Below are positions 24,649 to 33,763 of a stretch of DNA of 64,000 bases, in pieces (position 1 is the first letter of the stretch; each line of letters starts with the position of its first letter). The stretch covers positions 1 to 64,000 of the forward strand of contig NZ_AYOY01000101.1 in the NCBI RefSeq assembly GCF_000508185.1, in the 5' to 3' direction. This stretch comes from Sphingobium sp. C100 (lineage in GTDB: Bacteria > Pseudomonadota > Alphaproteobacteria > Sphingomonadales > Sphingomonadaceae). The notes under the pieces were generated by a model that was not told where the DNA came from, ran no database searches, and saw only the letters and a list, made by a program, of their open reading frames with translations. A program made the translations under genes and the position numbers.

Positions 24649-26481
24649 TTACGCCGCCTTGGAACGGCTCATGCGCTTGCGCTCGTTCGGGTCGAGATAG
24701 CGCTTGCGCAGACGAATGGTCTTGGGCGTCACTTCGACCAGTTCGTCATCATCGATATAGGCGATGGCCTGTTCTAGCGTCATCTTCCACGGCGGGGTCA
24801 GGCGGACGGCGTCGTCCTTGCCGCTGGCGCGGAAGTTGGTCAGCGCCTTCGACTTCATCGGATTGACTTCCAGATCGTCAGGCTTGGCATTCTGGCCGAT
24901 GATCATGCCTTCGTAGAGCGCTTCGCCCACGCCGACCATCAGGATGCCGCGCTCTTCGAGCGGGCCCAGCGCATAGGCATTGGCCTCGCCCGAACCGTTG
25001 GAGATCAGCACGCCATTCTTGCGGCCTTCGATATTGCCCTTATGCGGGCCATATTTTTCGAACAGGCGGTTCATGATGCCGGTGCCGCGCGTGTCGGACA
25101 GAAATTCGCCATGATAGCCGATCAGCCCGCGCGAGGGCGCGGAGAAGGTGATGCGGGTCTTGCCGCCGCCCGAGGGGCGCATGTCCGTCATCTCGGCCTT
25201 GCGGATGTTCATCTTCTCGACAACCGTGCCGGAAAATTCATCGTCCACGTCGATCATGACGGTTTCATAAGGCTCGGTCTTGTTGCCGTCCTCGTCGGTG
25301 CCGAACAGCACGCGCGGGCGGCTGATCGACAGTTCGAACCCTTCGCGGCGCATGGTTTCGATGAGCACGCCCAGCTGAAGTTCGCCGCGCCCGGCGACTT
25401 CGAAACTGTCCTTGTCGGCCGATTCCGTCACCTTGACGGCGACGTTCGATTCGGCTTCGCGGGCCAGACGGTCACGGATCATGCGGCTCGTCACCTTGGT
25501 GCCTTCACGGCCGGCCATCGGCGAATCATTGACGGCGAAACGCATCGACAGCGTCGGCGGATCGATCGGCTGGGCCTGGATCGGTTCGGTCACGGAGGTG
25601 TCGGCGATGGTGTTGGCCACGGTCGCGACCGCCAGACCAGCAAGCGAGATGATGTCGCCCGCCTGCGCTTCTTCGACCGGAACGCGCTCCAGTCCGTGGA
25701 ACGCCATGATCTTCGACGCACGGCCGGTTTCGATCACCTTGCCGTCCATGTCGAGCGCGTGGATCGCCTGGTTCACCTTGACCTTGCCGCTGGTCACGCG
25801 GCCGGTGAGGATGCGGCCAAGGAAATTGTCGCGGTCGAGCAGGGTGACGAGGAAGGTGAAGGGCGCGTCCACGTCCAGCGCCGGCGGCGGGACATGGTCC
25901 ACGATCTTCTGGAACAACGGGGTCAACGTGCCCGAACGCATGGTCGCATCTTCATTGGCGTAGCCGTTGCGGCCCGACGCATAGAGGACGGGGAAATCGA
26001 GCTGTTCGTCGGTCGCGTCGAGCGAGACGAAAAGGTCGAACACTTCGTCCAGCACTTCCTGGATACGCTCGTCGGGACGATCGACCTTGTTGACGACGAC
26101 GATGGGCTTGAGACCGAGCGCCAGCGCCTTGCCGGTCACGAACTTGGTCTGCGGCATCGCGCCTTCGGACGAATCGACCAGCAGGACGACGCCGTCGACC
26201 ATCGAGAGGATGCGTTCGACTTCACCGCCGAAGTCGGCGTGGCCAGGGGTATCGACGATGTTGATGCGGACGGGTTCGCCGCCTTCGGGCGTCCATTCGA
26301 CGGAGGTCGGCTTCGCCAGGATGGTGATGCCGCGCTCTTTTTCGAGGTCGTTGCTGTCCATCGCGCGCTCTTCCACGCGCTGATTGTCGCGGAAGGTGCC
26401 GGACTGGCGGAAAAGCTGGTCAACAAGGGTCGTCTTGCCATGGTCGACGTGCGCGATAATGGCGATGTTACGCAGAGACAT
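24649..26481 (-). CDS. typA: Ribosome-associated GTPase TypA/BipA
   Basis: The 610-residue translational GTPase starts [20 protein letters not shown], which contains the G1 loop; [17 protein letters not shown] and VVNKVDRPD give G2-G4. The EF-G-like domains II, III and V follow, and the C-terminal TypA-specific domain ends with the [12 protein letters not shown] segment. It binds 70S ribosomes or assists 50S maturation, mainly under cold or stress. ATG 26481 gives the standard length. The gene is divergent from the S10 peptidase over 204 bp. Confidence 0.97.
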   Translation of the reverse strand: MSLRNIAIIAHVDHGKTTLVDQLFRQSGTFRDNQRVEERAMDSNDLEKERGITILAKPTSVEWTPEGGEPVRINIVDTPGHADFGGEVERILSMVDGVVLLVDSSEGAMPQTKFVTGKALALGLKPIVVVNKVDRPDERIQEVLDEVFDLFVSLDATDEQLDFPVLYASGRNGYANEDATMRSGTLTPLFQKIVDHVPPPALDVDAPFTFLVTLLDRDNFLGRILTGRVTSGKVKVNQAIHALDMDGKVIETGRASKIMAFHGLERVPVEEAQAGDIISLAGLAVATVANTIADTSVTEPIQAQPIDPPTLSMRFAVNDSPMAGREGTKVTSRMIRDRLAREAESNVAVKVTESADKDSFEVAGRGELQLGVLIETMRREGFELSISRPRVLFGTDEDGNKTEPYETVMIDVDDEFSGTVVEKMNIRKAEMTDMRPSGGGKTRITFSAPSRGLIGYHGEFLSDTRGTGIMNRLFEKYGPHKGNIEGRKNGVLISNGSGEANAYALGPLEERGILMVGVGEALYEGMIIGQNAKPDDLEVNPMKSKALTNFRASGKDDAVRLTPPWKMTLEQAIAYIDDDELVEVTPKTIRLRKRYLDPNERKRMSRSKAA

Positions 26482-26596
26482 AATGTGCCTTCGGGATATG
26501 GGTCCCCCTGGCCAGCACAAGGCCGCGCAGGGGCTTCGGGCGCGCCCCTACAGGAAATGCCGCGTTGCGGCAAGGGCAGGCCGGAAGACATGGTTG

Positions 26597-26613
26597 ATGT
26601 GACTTAATCACAT
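26597..26613. promoter_or_regulatory. CRP-like palindrome ATGTGA-N5-TCACAT
   Basis: A perfect six-base inverted repeat, ATGTGA CTTAA TCACAT, lies between the divergent typA and S10 peptidase starts, 73 bp before the peptidase ATG. It resembles Crp-family operators but with a 5-bp rather than 6-bp spacer. The Crp/Fnr protein at 8896-9627 is a possible binder; this is inference. Confidence 0.42.
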
Positions 26614-26685
26614 GACACTCTTGCACGGGCGTATAACTGTCCTATGGAAGCGACACAGGATCGCCCACAAGAAAGGACATACCCT

Positions 26686-28236
26686 ATGCGGCTGACCGCT
26701 TCCCTCGCCTTTGCATCGCTGTTCGCCCTGCCCGCCCCCGCGTTCGCCCAGAAGGACGCACCCGACGCCGCCAAGCAACATGCCGAGAAGATTGCCGACG
26801 ATGTCGCCGCCAATTGGGCCAGCGCCCCGGTCGAGGAAGTCACCCAGAGCAGCAAGGGCACCGCGCGGGTGGACGGCAAGTCCATCCCCTATACCCAGAC
26901 CGCCGGCACGCTCACCATTCGCGATGAAAAGGGCAAGCCGGTCGCGAGCATGTTCTACACCGCCTATACGGCGGCGGGGAAGAACCGCCCGGTTACCTTC
27001 TTCTATAATGGCGGTCCCGGTTCCGCGTCGCTGTGGCTGCGCATGGGCAGCTTCGCGCCCGAACATGTCCGCACCGGCAATCCCGAAGCGGTCAAGCCCG
27101 CCCCCTTCGACGTCGGTCCCAATAATGACAGCCTGATCGGCAGCACCGACATGGTGTTCCTCGATGCCGTCGGCGCGGGCTATTCGCGCCCGATCGGCGA
27201 CGCCAAGCCATCCGATTTCTACGGCGTCGACCAGGATGTCGATGCCTTTGCCAAGGCGATCATCCGCTACACCACCAAGAATGGCCGCTGGGGCGACCCC
27301 AAATATATTTTCGGCGAAAGCTATGGCACGACCCGTTCGGGGGCGCTCGCCTATCAGCTGGAAGATCGCGGGCTGACGCTCAACGGCGTGGTGCTGTTGT
27401 CGTCGATCATGAATTACGGCATCCGCCAGTCGGGCTTCGACACCATCCATGTCGGCTATCTGCCCAGCTACGCCGCCACCGCCTGGTATCATAACAAAGT
27501 GCCCGGCGGCCGCCCCGCCAGCCTGGAGCAATTTGTCGAGGAAGCGCGCGTGTTCGCCAATGGTCCCTATGCCACCGCGCTGTTGAAGGGGCAGGACATC
27601 ACCCCGGCCGAGACCGACCAGATCGCGCAGCAGATGAACCATTTCACCGGCCTGTCGGTCGATTATCTCAAGCGCGCGAACCTGCGCGTCAATCTGTCGC
27701 GATTCCGCAAGGAGTTGCTGCGCGACGAACATGAGACGCTCGGCCGCTTCGACAGCCGCTATACCGGGATCGACGCCGACACGGCGGGCGAGGAACCGGA
27801 ATATGATCCGTCGAGCACTGGCATCACCGGCCTCTATGTCGGCAGTTTCCTGGACCAGGTGACGCGCAAGATCGGCTACAAGAACGACCTCAGCTATCGC
27901 CTGAGCGCGCGCGAGGGCGGCGATTTCAAATGGGACTGGAGCCACCAGCCACCCGAAGGCGGCAAGCAGAATGTCGCCGATGTGACCGCCGACCTGTCCG
28001 CCGCGATGCGCACCAACCCCCATCTGCGGGTGCTGTCCCTGAACGGCTGGTATGACATGGCCACACCCTTCTTTTCGACCGAGCGGGATTTGAAGCACAT
28101 GATGCTGGAGCCGGGCCTGCGGCAGAATTTGCAGTTCCGCTATTATCCGGCCGGCCACATGGTCTATCTGAACCCGGAGGCGCTGCACCAGATGCGGCTC
28201 GACATGGAGCGTTATTACGCCGAAGGCGCGCGCTGA
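26686..28236 (+). CDS. Exported serine carboxypeptidase, family S10
   Basis: From ATG 26686, with AGAAAGGA upstream, the protein has 516 residues and a Sec signal (LTASLAFASLFALPAPAFAQ). The S10 catalytic triad is visible: Ser in FGESYGTTRS, Asp in NGWYDMATP and His in YPAGHMVY. The oxyanion segment NGGPGSASLW is intact. It would trim C-terminal residues of peptides in the periplasm. S10 peptidases are common in sphingomonads and xanthomonads. An acidic N-terminal pro-region appears at residues 20-60. Confidence 0.93.
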   Translation: MRLTASLAFASLFALPAPAFAQKDAPDAAKQHAEKIADDVAANWASAPVEEVTQSSKGTARVDGKSIPYTQTAGTLTIRDEKGKPVASMFYTAYTAAGKNRPVTFFYNGGPGSASLWLRMGSFAPEHVRTGNPEAVKPAPFDVGPNNDSLIGSTDMVFLDAVGAGYSRPIGDAKPSDFYGVDQDVDAFAKAIIRYTTKNGRWGDPKYIFGESYGTTRSGALAYQLEDRGLTLNGVVLLSSIMNYGIRQSGFDTIHVGYLPSYAATAWYHNKVPGGRPASLEQFVEEARVFANGPYATALLKGQDITPAETDQIAQQMNHFTGLSVDYLKRANLRVNLSRFRKELLRDEHETLGRFDSRYTGIDADTAGEEPEYDPSSTGITGLYVGSFLDQVTRKIGYKNDLSYRLSAREGGDFKWDWSHQPPEGGKQNVADVTADLSAAMRTNPHLRVLSLNGWYDMATPFFSTERDLKHMMLEPGLRQNLQFRYYPAGHMVYLNPEALHQMRLDMERYYAEGAR

Positions 28237-28247
28237 GGATCGGCCGA

Positions 28248-28267
28248 GGCGGTGGCTATCCACCGCC
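28248..28267. terminator. Hairpin between converging peptidase and symporter genes
   Basis: GGCGGTGG at 28248-28255 and CCACCGCC at 28260-28267 form a perfect 8-bp stem with loop CTAT, in the 39-bp gap between two convergent stops. No T tract follows on either strand, so termination may be Rho-assisted. Confidence 0.55.
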
Positions 28268-28275
28268 CCGACTTG

Positions 28276-29976
28276 TCAATGATCGCTGGCTGCATAGGCG
28301 CCGATGCCGGTTTCCGCCCGCACGCGCTGCGCGGCATAGCCCGCCTTGTCCACCGCCGCACGGGATGAGCGATCGAGCCGCGAGATCAGCCAGATGGCGA
28401 TGAAGCCCGCCGGGACAGAGAAGATCGCCGCCGAACTATAGGGGAAGGGTGCCACGCCGAGGCCGAAGGTCGTGGTCCACACCGCGGGCGACAGCAAAGT
28501 CAGGACGAAGGCCGTCAGCAGACCGATCGTCCCGCCCCAGGCCGCGCCGCGCGTGGTGCAGCCGCTCCAGAGCAGAGAGAGGATGAGCACGGGGAAATTG
28601 CCCGAAGCGGCCAGCGCGAAGGCGAGGCTGACCATGAAGGCGACATTCTGCTTTTCGAACACCAGCCCGAGCAGCACCGCCAATGCGCCCAGCGCCAGCG
28701 TGGTGAGCCGCGATACGCGCAGTTCGTCCGCCGACGTGGCGCGTCCCTGCCTGAACACGGTGGCGTAAAGATCATGGCTGACCGCCGAGGCCGCCGACAG
28801 CGTCAGCCCGGCGACCACGGCAAGGATGGTGGCGAAAGCGACGGCCGAGATGAAGCCGAGAAAGGCATTCCCGCCAATCGCATGGGCAAGGTGGATCGCC
28901 GCCATGTTCCCGCCGCCCCTTAACGCGCCCTGCCCGTCGAGATAGCTGCCCTGCGTGCCCACCAGCACGATCGCGCCGAAGCCGATGATGAAGGTCAGCA
29001 CGTAGAAATAGCCGATCCAGCCGGTGGCCCAGAGCACCGACTTGCGCGCTTCCCTGGCATCGGGGACGGTGAAGAAGCGCATCAATATGTGCGGCAGGCC
29101 CGCCGTGCCCAGCATCAGCGCCAGGCCGAAGGAGATGGCGGAAACCGGGTCCTTGATGAAATTGCCGGGCGCCATGATCGAGCGGCCGCGTTCGGCGGCC
29201 TGCGCCGCGGTCGCGCCGTCGGCCAGCGCAGCCTGCGTCTTCACCTCCACCGCACAGGCGAACAGGGTTTCGAGCGAGAAGCCGGTCTGCGCCAGCACCA
29301 TCAGCGCCATGAAGCTGGCCCCGCCCAGCAGCAGCACCGCCTTCACGATCTGCACCCAGGTCGTGGCGCGCATCCCGCCGAACAGGACGTAGAGCATCAT
29401 CAACCCGCCCACGATCAGCACCGCCACCGCATAGGGCAGGCCGAACAGCAATTTGATGAGCTGCCCCGCGCCCACCATCTGCGCGATCAGGTAGAAACTG
29501 ACCACCAGCAAGGTGCTGACCGCCGCGAAGCTGCGCACCGGCGGCTGGGCGAAGCGATAGGAGGCGATGTCGGCGAAGGTGAAGCGGCCGAGATTGCGCA
29601 GCCGTTCAGCCATCAGGAACAGCAAGATCGGCCAGCCGACGAGGAAGCCGGTGGAATAGATGAGGCCATCATAGCCGTCCGTGAAGATCTGCGCCGAAAT
29701 GCCTAGGAAAGATGCGGCCGACATATAGTCGCCTGCCATCGCCAGCCCGTTCTGGAATCCGGTGATGCCGCCGCCCGCCGTATAGAAATCTGACGCGGTG
29801 CGCGTGCGCGCTGCCGCCATCTTTGTGATCCAGAGCGTCAGGCCGACAAAGGCCGTGAACATCGCGATCGCGACCCAGTTGATCGGCTGGCGCTGCGCCT
29901 CCCCCTCCAGCGCGGCGGCGAAAGCGGGCGCCGGGGCCAGCAGGGCGAGAATAGCCGCGAGAAGTGGCGCCTTCAT
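28276..29976 (-). CDS. actP: Acetate/cation symporter ActP-like (SSS family)
   Basis: The 566-residue protein has an N-terminal signal ([20 protein letters not shown]) and about thirteen helices. Sodium:solute symporter features include [29 protein letters not shown], split by the first helices, [24 protein letters not shown] and the [16 protein letters not shown] segment. These match ActP, which imports acetate, glycolate and other short acids. The upstream DUF485 gene overlaps its start by 4 bp, the same pair as yjcH-actP in E. coli. No acs gene is in the window. Confidence 0.92.
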   Translation of the reverse strand: MKAPLLAAILALLAPAPAFAAALEGEAQRQPINWVAIAMFTAFVGLTLWITKMAAARTRTASDFYTAGGGITGFQNGLAMAGDYMSAASFLGISAQIFTDGYDGLIYSTGFLVGWPILLFLMAERLRNLGRFTFADIASYRFAQPPVRSFAAVSTLLVVSFYLIAQMVGAGQLIKLLFGLPYAVAVLIVGGLMMLYVLFGGMRATTWVQIVKAVLLLGGASFMALMVLAQTGFSLETLFACAVEVKTQAALADGATAAQAAERGRSIMAPGNFIKDPVSAISFGLALMLGTAGLPHILMRFFTVPDAREARKSVLWATGWIGYFYVLTFIIGFGAIVLVGTQGSYLDGQGALRGGGNMAAIHLAHAIGGNAFLGFISAVAFATILAVVAGLTLSAASAVSHDLYATVFRQGRATSADELRVSRLTTLALGALAVLLGLVFEKQNVAFMVSLAFALAASGNFPVLILSLLWSGCTTRGAAWGGTIGLLTAFVLTLLSPAVWTTTFGLGVAPFPYSSAAIFSVPAGFIAIWLISRLDRSSRAAVDKAGYAAQRVRAETGIGAYAASDH

Positions 29977-30308
29977 GCGCCCGCATCCCCGGGACCATGG
30001 TCCTTCAGTATCGCGGCCATCTGCGCATCATAATGACGATTGGCCTGCGCGACATAGATGCCCGTCAGCAGGATGGCGAGCAGGATGAGGCCAAGGCCGA
30101 TCGGGATGCCCAGCGACATGACGCCCGTGCCGATCGGGGTTGCAAGCCAGGCCCTGTTGAAGGCGATCAGCAGCAGATAGCCGACGAAGGCGGCAAAGAT
30201 GATGGCCGAGAGCGTCCAGCCGAGCCGGGCGCGGCGCGCGACCAGGGCGACATAACGGGGATCGGCCGACACCGCTGCGGCCAGCGCCTCCTGTTCTTTC
30301 CGGCTCAT
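29973..30308 (-). CDS. DUF485 membrane protein (YjcH-like)
   Basis: The 111-residue protein has two transmembrane helices (about residues 30-52 and 65-90). The start [22 protein letters not shown] and the [17 protein letters not shown] region are typical of DUF485 partners of ActP. The stop overlaps the actP ATG (ATGA), so the two are translated together. The partner protein is thought to assist the symporter, though its exact role is unsettled. Confidence 0.92.
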   Translation of the reverse strand: MSRKEQEALAAAVSADPRYVALVARRARLGWTLSAIIFAAFVGYLLLIAFNRAWLATPIGTGVMSLGIPIGLGLILLAILLTGIYVAQANRHYDAQMAAILKDHGPGDAGA

Positions 30309-30489
30309 CTGTTCCCCTCACCCTATGTGGCCGGTCCGACCCTTTGAAGACCATGCTAGCCGGACCGCGAGCGATTGCAATGGCGGGGGCGCAGGCTTTA
30401 TAGCGGCAGCATGGACACTGGGCAGACTTGCGCCCGACTGTTTTATGCACATATGACAGCAAGGGCCGAACTGGCTTTAGGGAGATGAC

Positions 30490-31707
30490 ATGGCTTCGAC
30501 CGCGCCGACCGCTACTGCGACCGCCGACACGTTCAACCTGACGCCGCCCGACCCGGTGCCCGCCGTCGCGCCGGAAAAAGCGGCCGGGCTGGTGCCCATC
30601 GACGACGAGAAAAAGTCCAAGCTGGACGAGAAGGTCGATGCCTTTGTCGATGACCTGATCGCGCAGGACGCCAATTCGCCCGAATTCGGCAAGCGGGTCG
30701 ACCAGTTGACCAATATGGGCCGCAAGGAAATCGCGGAAGCCGCCGGGCACAGCAATCGCTTTCTCGACCGGCCGGTGCGCGCGATGGACAGCGACAACAA
30801 GGTGGGCACGGACCTCGCCGAACTGCGCCGCACGGTCGAGGATCTGGACCCCGGCAAGCGCGGCAGCCTGCTGGCGCCCAAGAAGCTGTTCGGCTTCATT
30901 CCGTTCGGCAACAAGATGCGCGATTATTTCGACAGCTATAAAAGCGCGCAGAGCCACATCAACTCGATCCTGGGGAGTCTGGCCAGCGGCAAGGACACGC
31001 TGATCAAGGACAATGCCGCGATCGACGTGGAACGCCAGAATATGTGGCAGACCATGGGCCGGCTGGAGCAGATGATCCATATCAGCAAGACCATGGATGC
31101 GCGGCTGGAAGCGCGAGCGCTGGAGCTGGACGCGACCGATCCGACCAAGGCCAAGGCGGTCCGCGAAAGCGCGCTCTTCTACATTCGCCAGCGCACGCAG
31201 GATCTGCTGACGCAGATGGCGGTGACGGTGCAGGGCTATCTGGCGCTCGACCTGGTCAAGAAGAATAATGTCGAACTGGTGAAGGGCGTCGATCGCGCCA
31301 GCACCACCACCGTCGCGGCGCTGCGCACCGCCGTCACCGTGGCGCAAGCGCTGGTGGGGCAGAAGCTGGTGCTGGAGCAGATCACCGCGCTCAACACGAC
31401 CACCGCCAACATGATCGACAGCACCGGCGAGATGCTGAAGAACCAGACCGCGCAAATCCACGAGCAGGCCGCGTCGAGCACGATCCCGATCGAGACGCTG
31501 CAACGCGCGTTCCAGAATATATACGATACGATGGACAATATCGACACGTTCAAGCTCAAGGCGCTGGAGAATATGAAGACGACGGTCAATGTGCTGTCGA
31601 ACGAGGTGGAAAAGTCCAAGGGCTATATCGCCCGCGCCGAAGGCCAGGCCCAGGCGGCGAAGGAAGCGCGCACGGACAATCCGCTGCTGAGCGCGATCGA
31701 GGGGTAG
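30490..31707 (+). CDS. telA: Toxic anion resistance protein, TelA family
   Basis: The 405-residue cytoplasmic protein is long, helical and charged, with the family signature ALRTAVTVAQALVGQKLVLEQI and TTANMIDSTGEMLKNQTAQIHEQA toward the C-terminus. The first 40 residues are Thr/Ala-rich and low complexity. TelA proteins are linked to tellurite, colicin or antibiotic tolerance and to envelope stress, with unknown biochemistry. GGGAG precedes the ATG. The xpaC-like gene starts 8 bp downstream, a pairing known from other bacteria. Confidence 0.92.
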   Translation: MASTAPTATATADTFNLTPPDPVPAVAPEKAAGLVPIDDEKKSKLDEKVDAFVDDLIAQDANSPEFGKRVDQLTNMGRKEIAEAAGHSNRFLDRPVRAMDSDNKVGTDLAELRRTVEDLDPGKRGSLLAPKKLFGFIPFGNKMRDYFDSYKSAQSHINSILGSLASGKDTLIKDNAAIDVERQNMWQTMGRLEQMIHISKTMDARLEARALELDATDPTKAKAVRESALFYIRQRTQDLLTQMAVTVQGYLALDLVKKNNVELVKGVDRASTTTVAALRTAVTVAQALVGQKLVLEQITALNTTTANMIDSTGEMLKNQTAQIHEQAASSTIPIETLQRAFQNIYDTMDNIDTFKLKALENMKTTVNVLSNEVEKSKGYIARAEGQAQAAKEARTDNPLLSAIEG

Positions 31708-31714
31708 CAGGATC

Positions 31715-32431
31715 ATGTCCAGCGACGTCGATCGCTACATCCGCGACCGTATCGAACCGACGCTGCGCCGCCATAGCGAGCGTGGCCGCAGCCTGTCAGC
31801 GCGCGCCCGGCAGCGGCGCAACGCGGGGCTGATGCGCAAGGTCAAATATGCCTTTTGGGCGGTGCTTGCCGTGCTGTTGGGCAGCGCGGTCGCGGGGTTC
31901 GTCATGCCGTTGGGCGTGACCGGCGTGATGATCGCGCTGGGCGTAATGATCGCAGCGGTGCTGCTGATCGCGCTGCTGCCCGTGGAAGGGCAGGTGAAGC
32001 CCGAGGCGCTGGCCGCGACCGAATTGACGGCGCTGCCGCTCAAGACCGAAATCTGGCTGGAAAATCAGCGCAAGGCCCTGCCCGCGCCGGCCGTCACGCT
32101 GATCGACAGTATCGGCGTGCGGCTGGAGACGCTGGCGCCGCAGCTTGAGCGGCTGGGCGAGCAGGAACCGGCCGCACAGGAAATCCGCAGGCTGCTGTCC
32201 GACCATCTGCCCGAACTGGTGACCGGCTATCAGTCCATCCCGGCGCCGCTGCGGCGCGAGGAACGCAACGGCCGGGTGCCCGAAAAGCAACTGGTCGATG
32301 GGTTGGGCGTCATCGACGCGGAGATCGCCCGGATGACCGAGACGCTGGCGAGCGGCGACCTGGACAAGCTGGCGACGCAGAACCGGTTTCTCGAACTCAA
32401 ATATCAGGAAGCCAAGGAATTGGGGCAGTAG
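31715..32431 (+). CDS. XpaC-like membrane protein paired with TelA
   Basis: The 238-residue protein has a basic N-terminal region, two adjacent transmembrane helices (about 45-65 and 70-90: AFWAVLAVLLGSAVAGFVMP, GVMIALGVMIAAVLLIALL), and a cytoplasmic helical domain. This architecture and its place next to telA match the XpaC (5-bromo-4-chloroindolyl phosphate hydrolysis) family. A role as the membrane partner of TelA is likely. The motif match is moderate, the context strong. Confidence 0.8.
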   Translation: MSSDVDRYIRDRIEPTLRRHSERGRSLSARARQRRNAGLMRKVKYAFWAVLAVLLGSAVAGFVMPLGVTGVMIALGVMIAAVLLIALLPVEGQVKPEALAATELTALPLKTEIWLENQRKALPAPAVTLIDSIGVRLETLAPQLERLGEQEPAAQEIRRLLSDHLPELVTGYQSIPAPLRREERNGRVPEKQLVDGLGVIDAEIARMTETLASGDLDKLATQNRFLELKYQEAKELGQ

Positions 32432-32449
32432 CTCCGTCCTGTTCCTGGC

Positions 32450-32605
32450 ATGATCCACCTCACCCTGATTATCGTCGATTTCCTGACGGGCCTGCTGGCG
32501 GCCGGCGCCTGGGCGCTGGCGTCGGCGGGCGGGGTGATCGCCGGGATCGTTGCGAGCGGCTTTGTGGGCGTGTCGCTGATCCGGCGCTGGCGAAAAAAGA
32601 ACTGA
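32450..32605 (+). CDS. Small membrane protein, 51 residues
   Basis: An ATG at 32450 opens a 52-codon frame: MIHLTLIIVDFLTGLLAAG is followed by a second hydrophobic run and ends LIRRWRKKN. Two short helices linked by AGG and a strongly basic tail suggest an inner membrane peptide with its tail in the cytoplasm. It starts 19 bp after the xpaC-like gene on the same strand and keeps the high GC third-position pattern. Too short for family recognition. Confidence 0.62.
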   Translation: MIHLTLIIVDFLTGLLAAGAWALASAGGVIAGIVASGFVGVSLIRRWRKKN

Positions 32606-32650
32606 CGGCGCGCGTCCGTGGACGAAGCCGAGCAGAGGCGCAATGCCCGA

Positions 32651-32959
32651 TTAGAGCGCCCGCACGACGCGATCCACCACGCAGTCCGCCAGGGGCGTTT
32701 CAAAATGGATGCCGAATCGCTTCCCCCGCGTCCACACCACATGGCCCACAATGCCGAGCGCTTCGGCCTCAATCATGACCCGGTCGCCGGTAAACAGTGG
32801 CCGATCGCAATGGGCAAGCGCGCCCGTCGCCGACAAATCCAGCAAATGCGCCCGCACCACCGCCCCGTCCAGCCGCAGCATGACCGGTTCGAATAATTTG
32901 TGCCTGACCGCCCGTCGCGGAACCGGCGACTGCGCGCCAAGGGAATCACTATCTCGCAT
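32651..32959 (-). CDS. PilZ domain protein (c-di-GMP effector)
   Basis: The 102-residue protein is a single PilZ barrel. The cyclic di-GMP binding motifs are complete: RxxxR at Arg15-Arg19 (RRAVR) and DLSATG at residues 41-46, fitting D/N-x-S-x-x-G. FGIHFETPL is the closing strand. It should bind c-di-GMP made by cyclases such as the one at 12202 and act on a partner protein. It is convergent with the TelA operon. Confidence 0.9.
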   Translation of the reverse strand: MRDSDSLGAQSPVPRRAVRHKLFEPVMLRLDGAVVRAHLLDLSATGALAHCDRPLFTGDRVMIEAEALGIVGHVVWTRGKRFGIHFETPLADCVVDRVVRAL

Positions 32960-33037
32960 CGAGGCCTCCCCGACTCGCAGCCTAGCGCAAGGAGCAGAAG
33001 ATGCTGCTAACCAATCAGCATCAGTGCGCCATTAACC

Positions 33038-33763
33038 CTATTGCCCCTGCACGAACACGCAGGGCCGGATGCTGGAGGGTGCAGGACGGGCCGCGATGCG
33101 CCGGAAACGCGCGAGGTAGCCGCCGGCGGTCGGCTTGGGGATCAGTTCTTCCATGCGAAAGCCCATGGCCGCCAGTTCGCAGGCCAGCAGGCGCGGCGGC
33201 GTGCCATGCTGGTCGGTGGGGCGATCGGCATCGACGACGATCAATTCGCCATCCTTCCGCAGCGCCGGGCTGAGATGCCACAGAAAAGCATAGGGTTCCG
33301 CAATCTCATGATACATATGGACCATGAAGATGCGGTCGAAACTGTTTTCGGGCAGACGGGGATCTTCCGGCGCGCCTAGCTTCACGCTGACATTGTCCCA
33401 TTTTTCGCGGGTGATGCGGCGGGACAGCGCCTCAATCACCTCAGGCAATATATCCTCGGCCAGCACCCGGCCCTGCGGCCCCACCCGATCGGCGAGGCGC
33501 ACGGTATAATAGCCTTCGCCCGCGCCGATGTCCGCCACGGACATGCCGGGCCGGACATCCGCGCGATCCATGATGTCCTCCGCCTCGTTCACCCGGTCGC
33601 GGGCTTCCTCGCTCGACCAGCGGGTCGAGACGATCGGCGCGATCGGCCGGTCGGCACGAGGGAAATCGCGAGCGGCGGACGCGCGTTCGGTCGCGTTGCC
33701 GCCGCTCAGTTGGTCACAGGCGGCCAGCAGGACAAGCGCACCCGCCACAACCGCCCGGATCAT
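33038..33763 (-). CDS. Class I SAM methyltransferase with lipoprotein signal
   Basis: The 241-residue protein starts MIRAVVAGALVLLAACDQLS, a clear lipobox (LAAC). The remainder is a Rossmann methyltransferase: VADIGAGEGYYTVRLA is the SAM motif I, VLAEDILP the acidic second strand, FMVHMYHEI motif IV. The exported location is odd because SAM is cytoplasmic. Related lipoprotein methyltransferases occur in sphingomonads, so the signal is probably real. The stop codon shares its base at 33763 region with the prfB end, implying co-transcription after prfB. Confidence 0.83.
   Translation of the reverse strand: MIRAVVAGALVLLAACDQLSGGNATERASAARDFPRADRPIAPIVSTRWSSEEARDRVNEAEDIMDRADVRPGMSVADIGAGEGYYTVRLADRVGPQGRVLAEDILPEVIEALSRRITREKWDNVSVKLGAPEDPRLPENSFDRIFMVHMYHEIAEPYAFLWHLSPALRKDGELIVVDADRPTDQHGTPPRLLACELAAMGFRMEELIPKPTAGGYLARFRRIAARPAPSSIRPCVFVQGQ

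Noticed and set aside
25042-26607. Long + strand open frame opposite typA
   Set aside because: TypA on the reverse strand has all GTPase motifs; the opposite frame has His/Asp/Arg-rich shadow composition and no family features.
30028-31716. Long reverse frame opposite telA
   Set aside because: TelA motifs and the coupled xpaC-like gene support the + strand; the reverse frame shows only antisense-type sequence and crosses the DUF485 start region.
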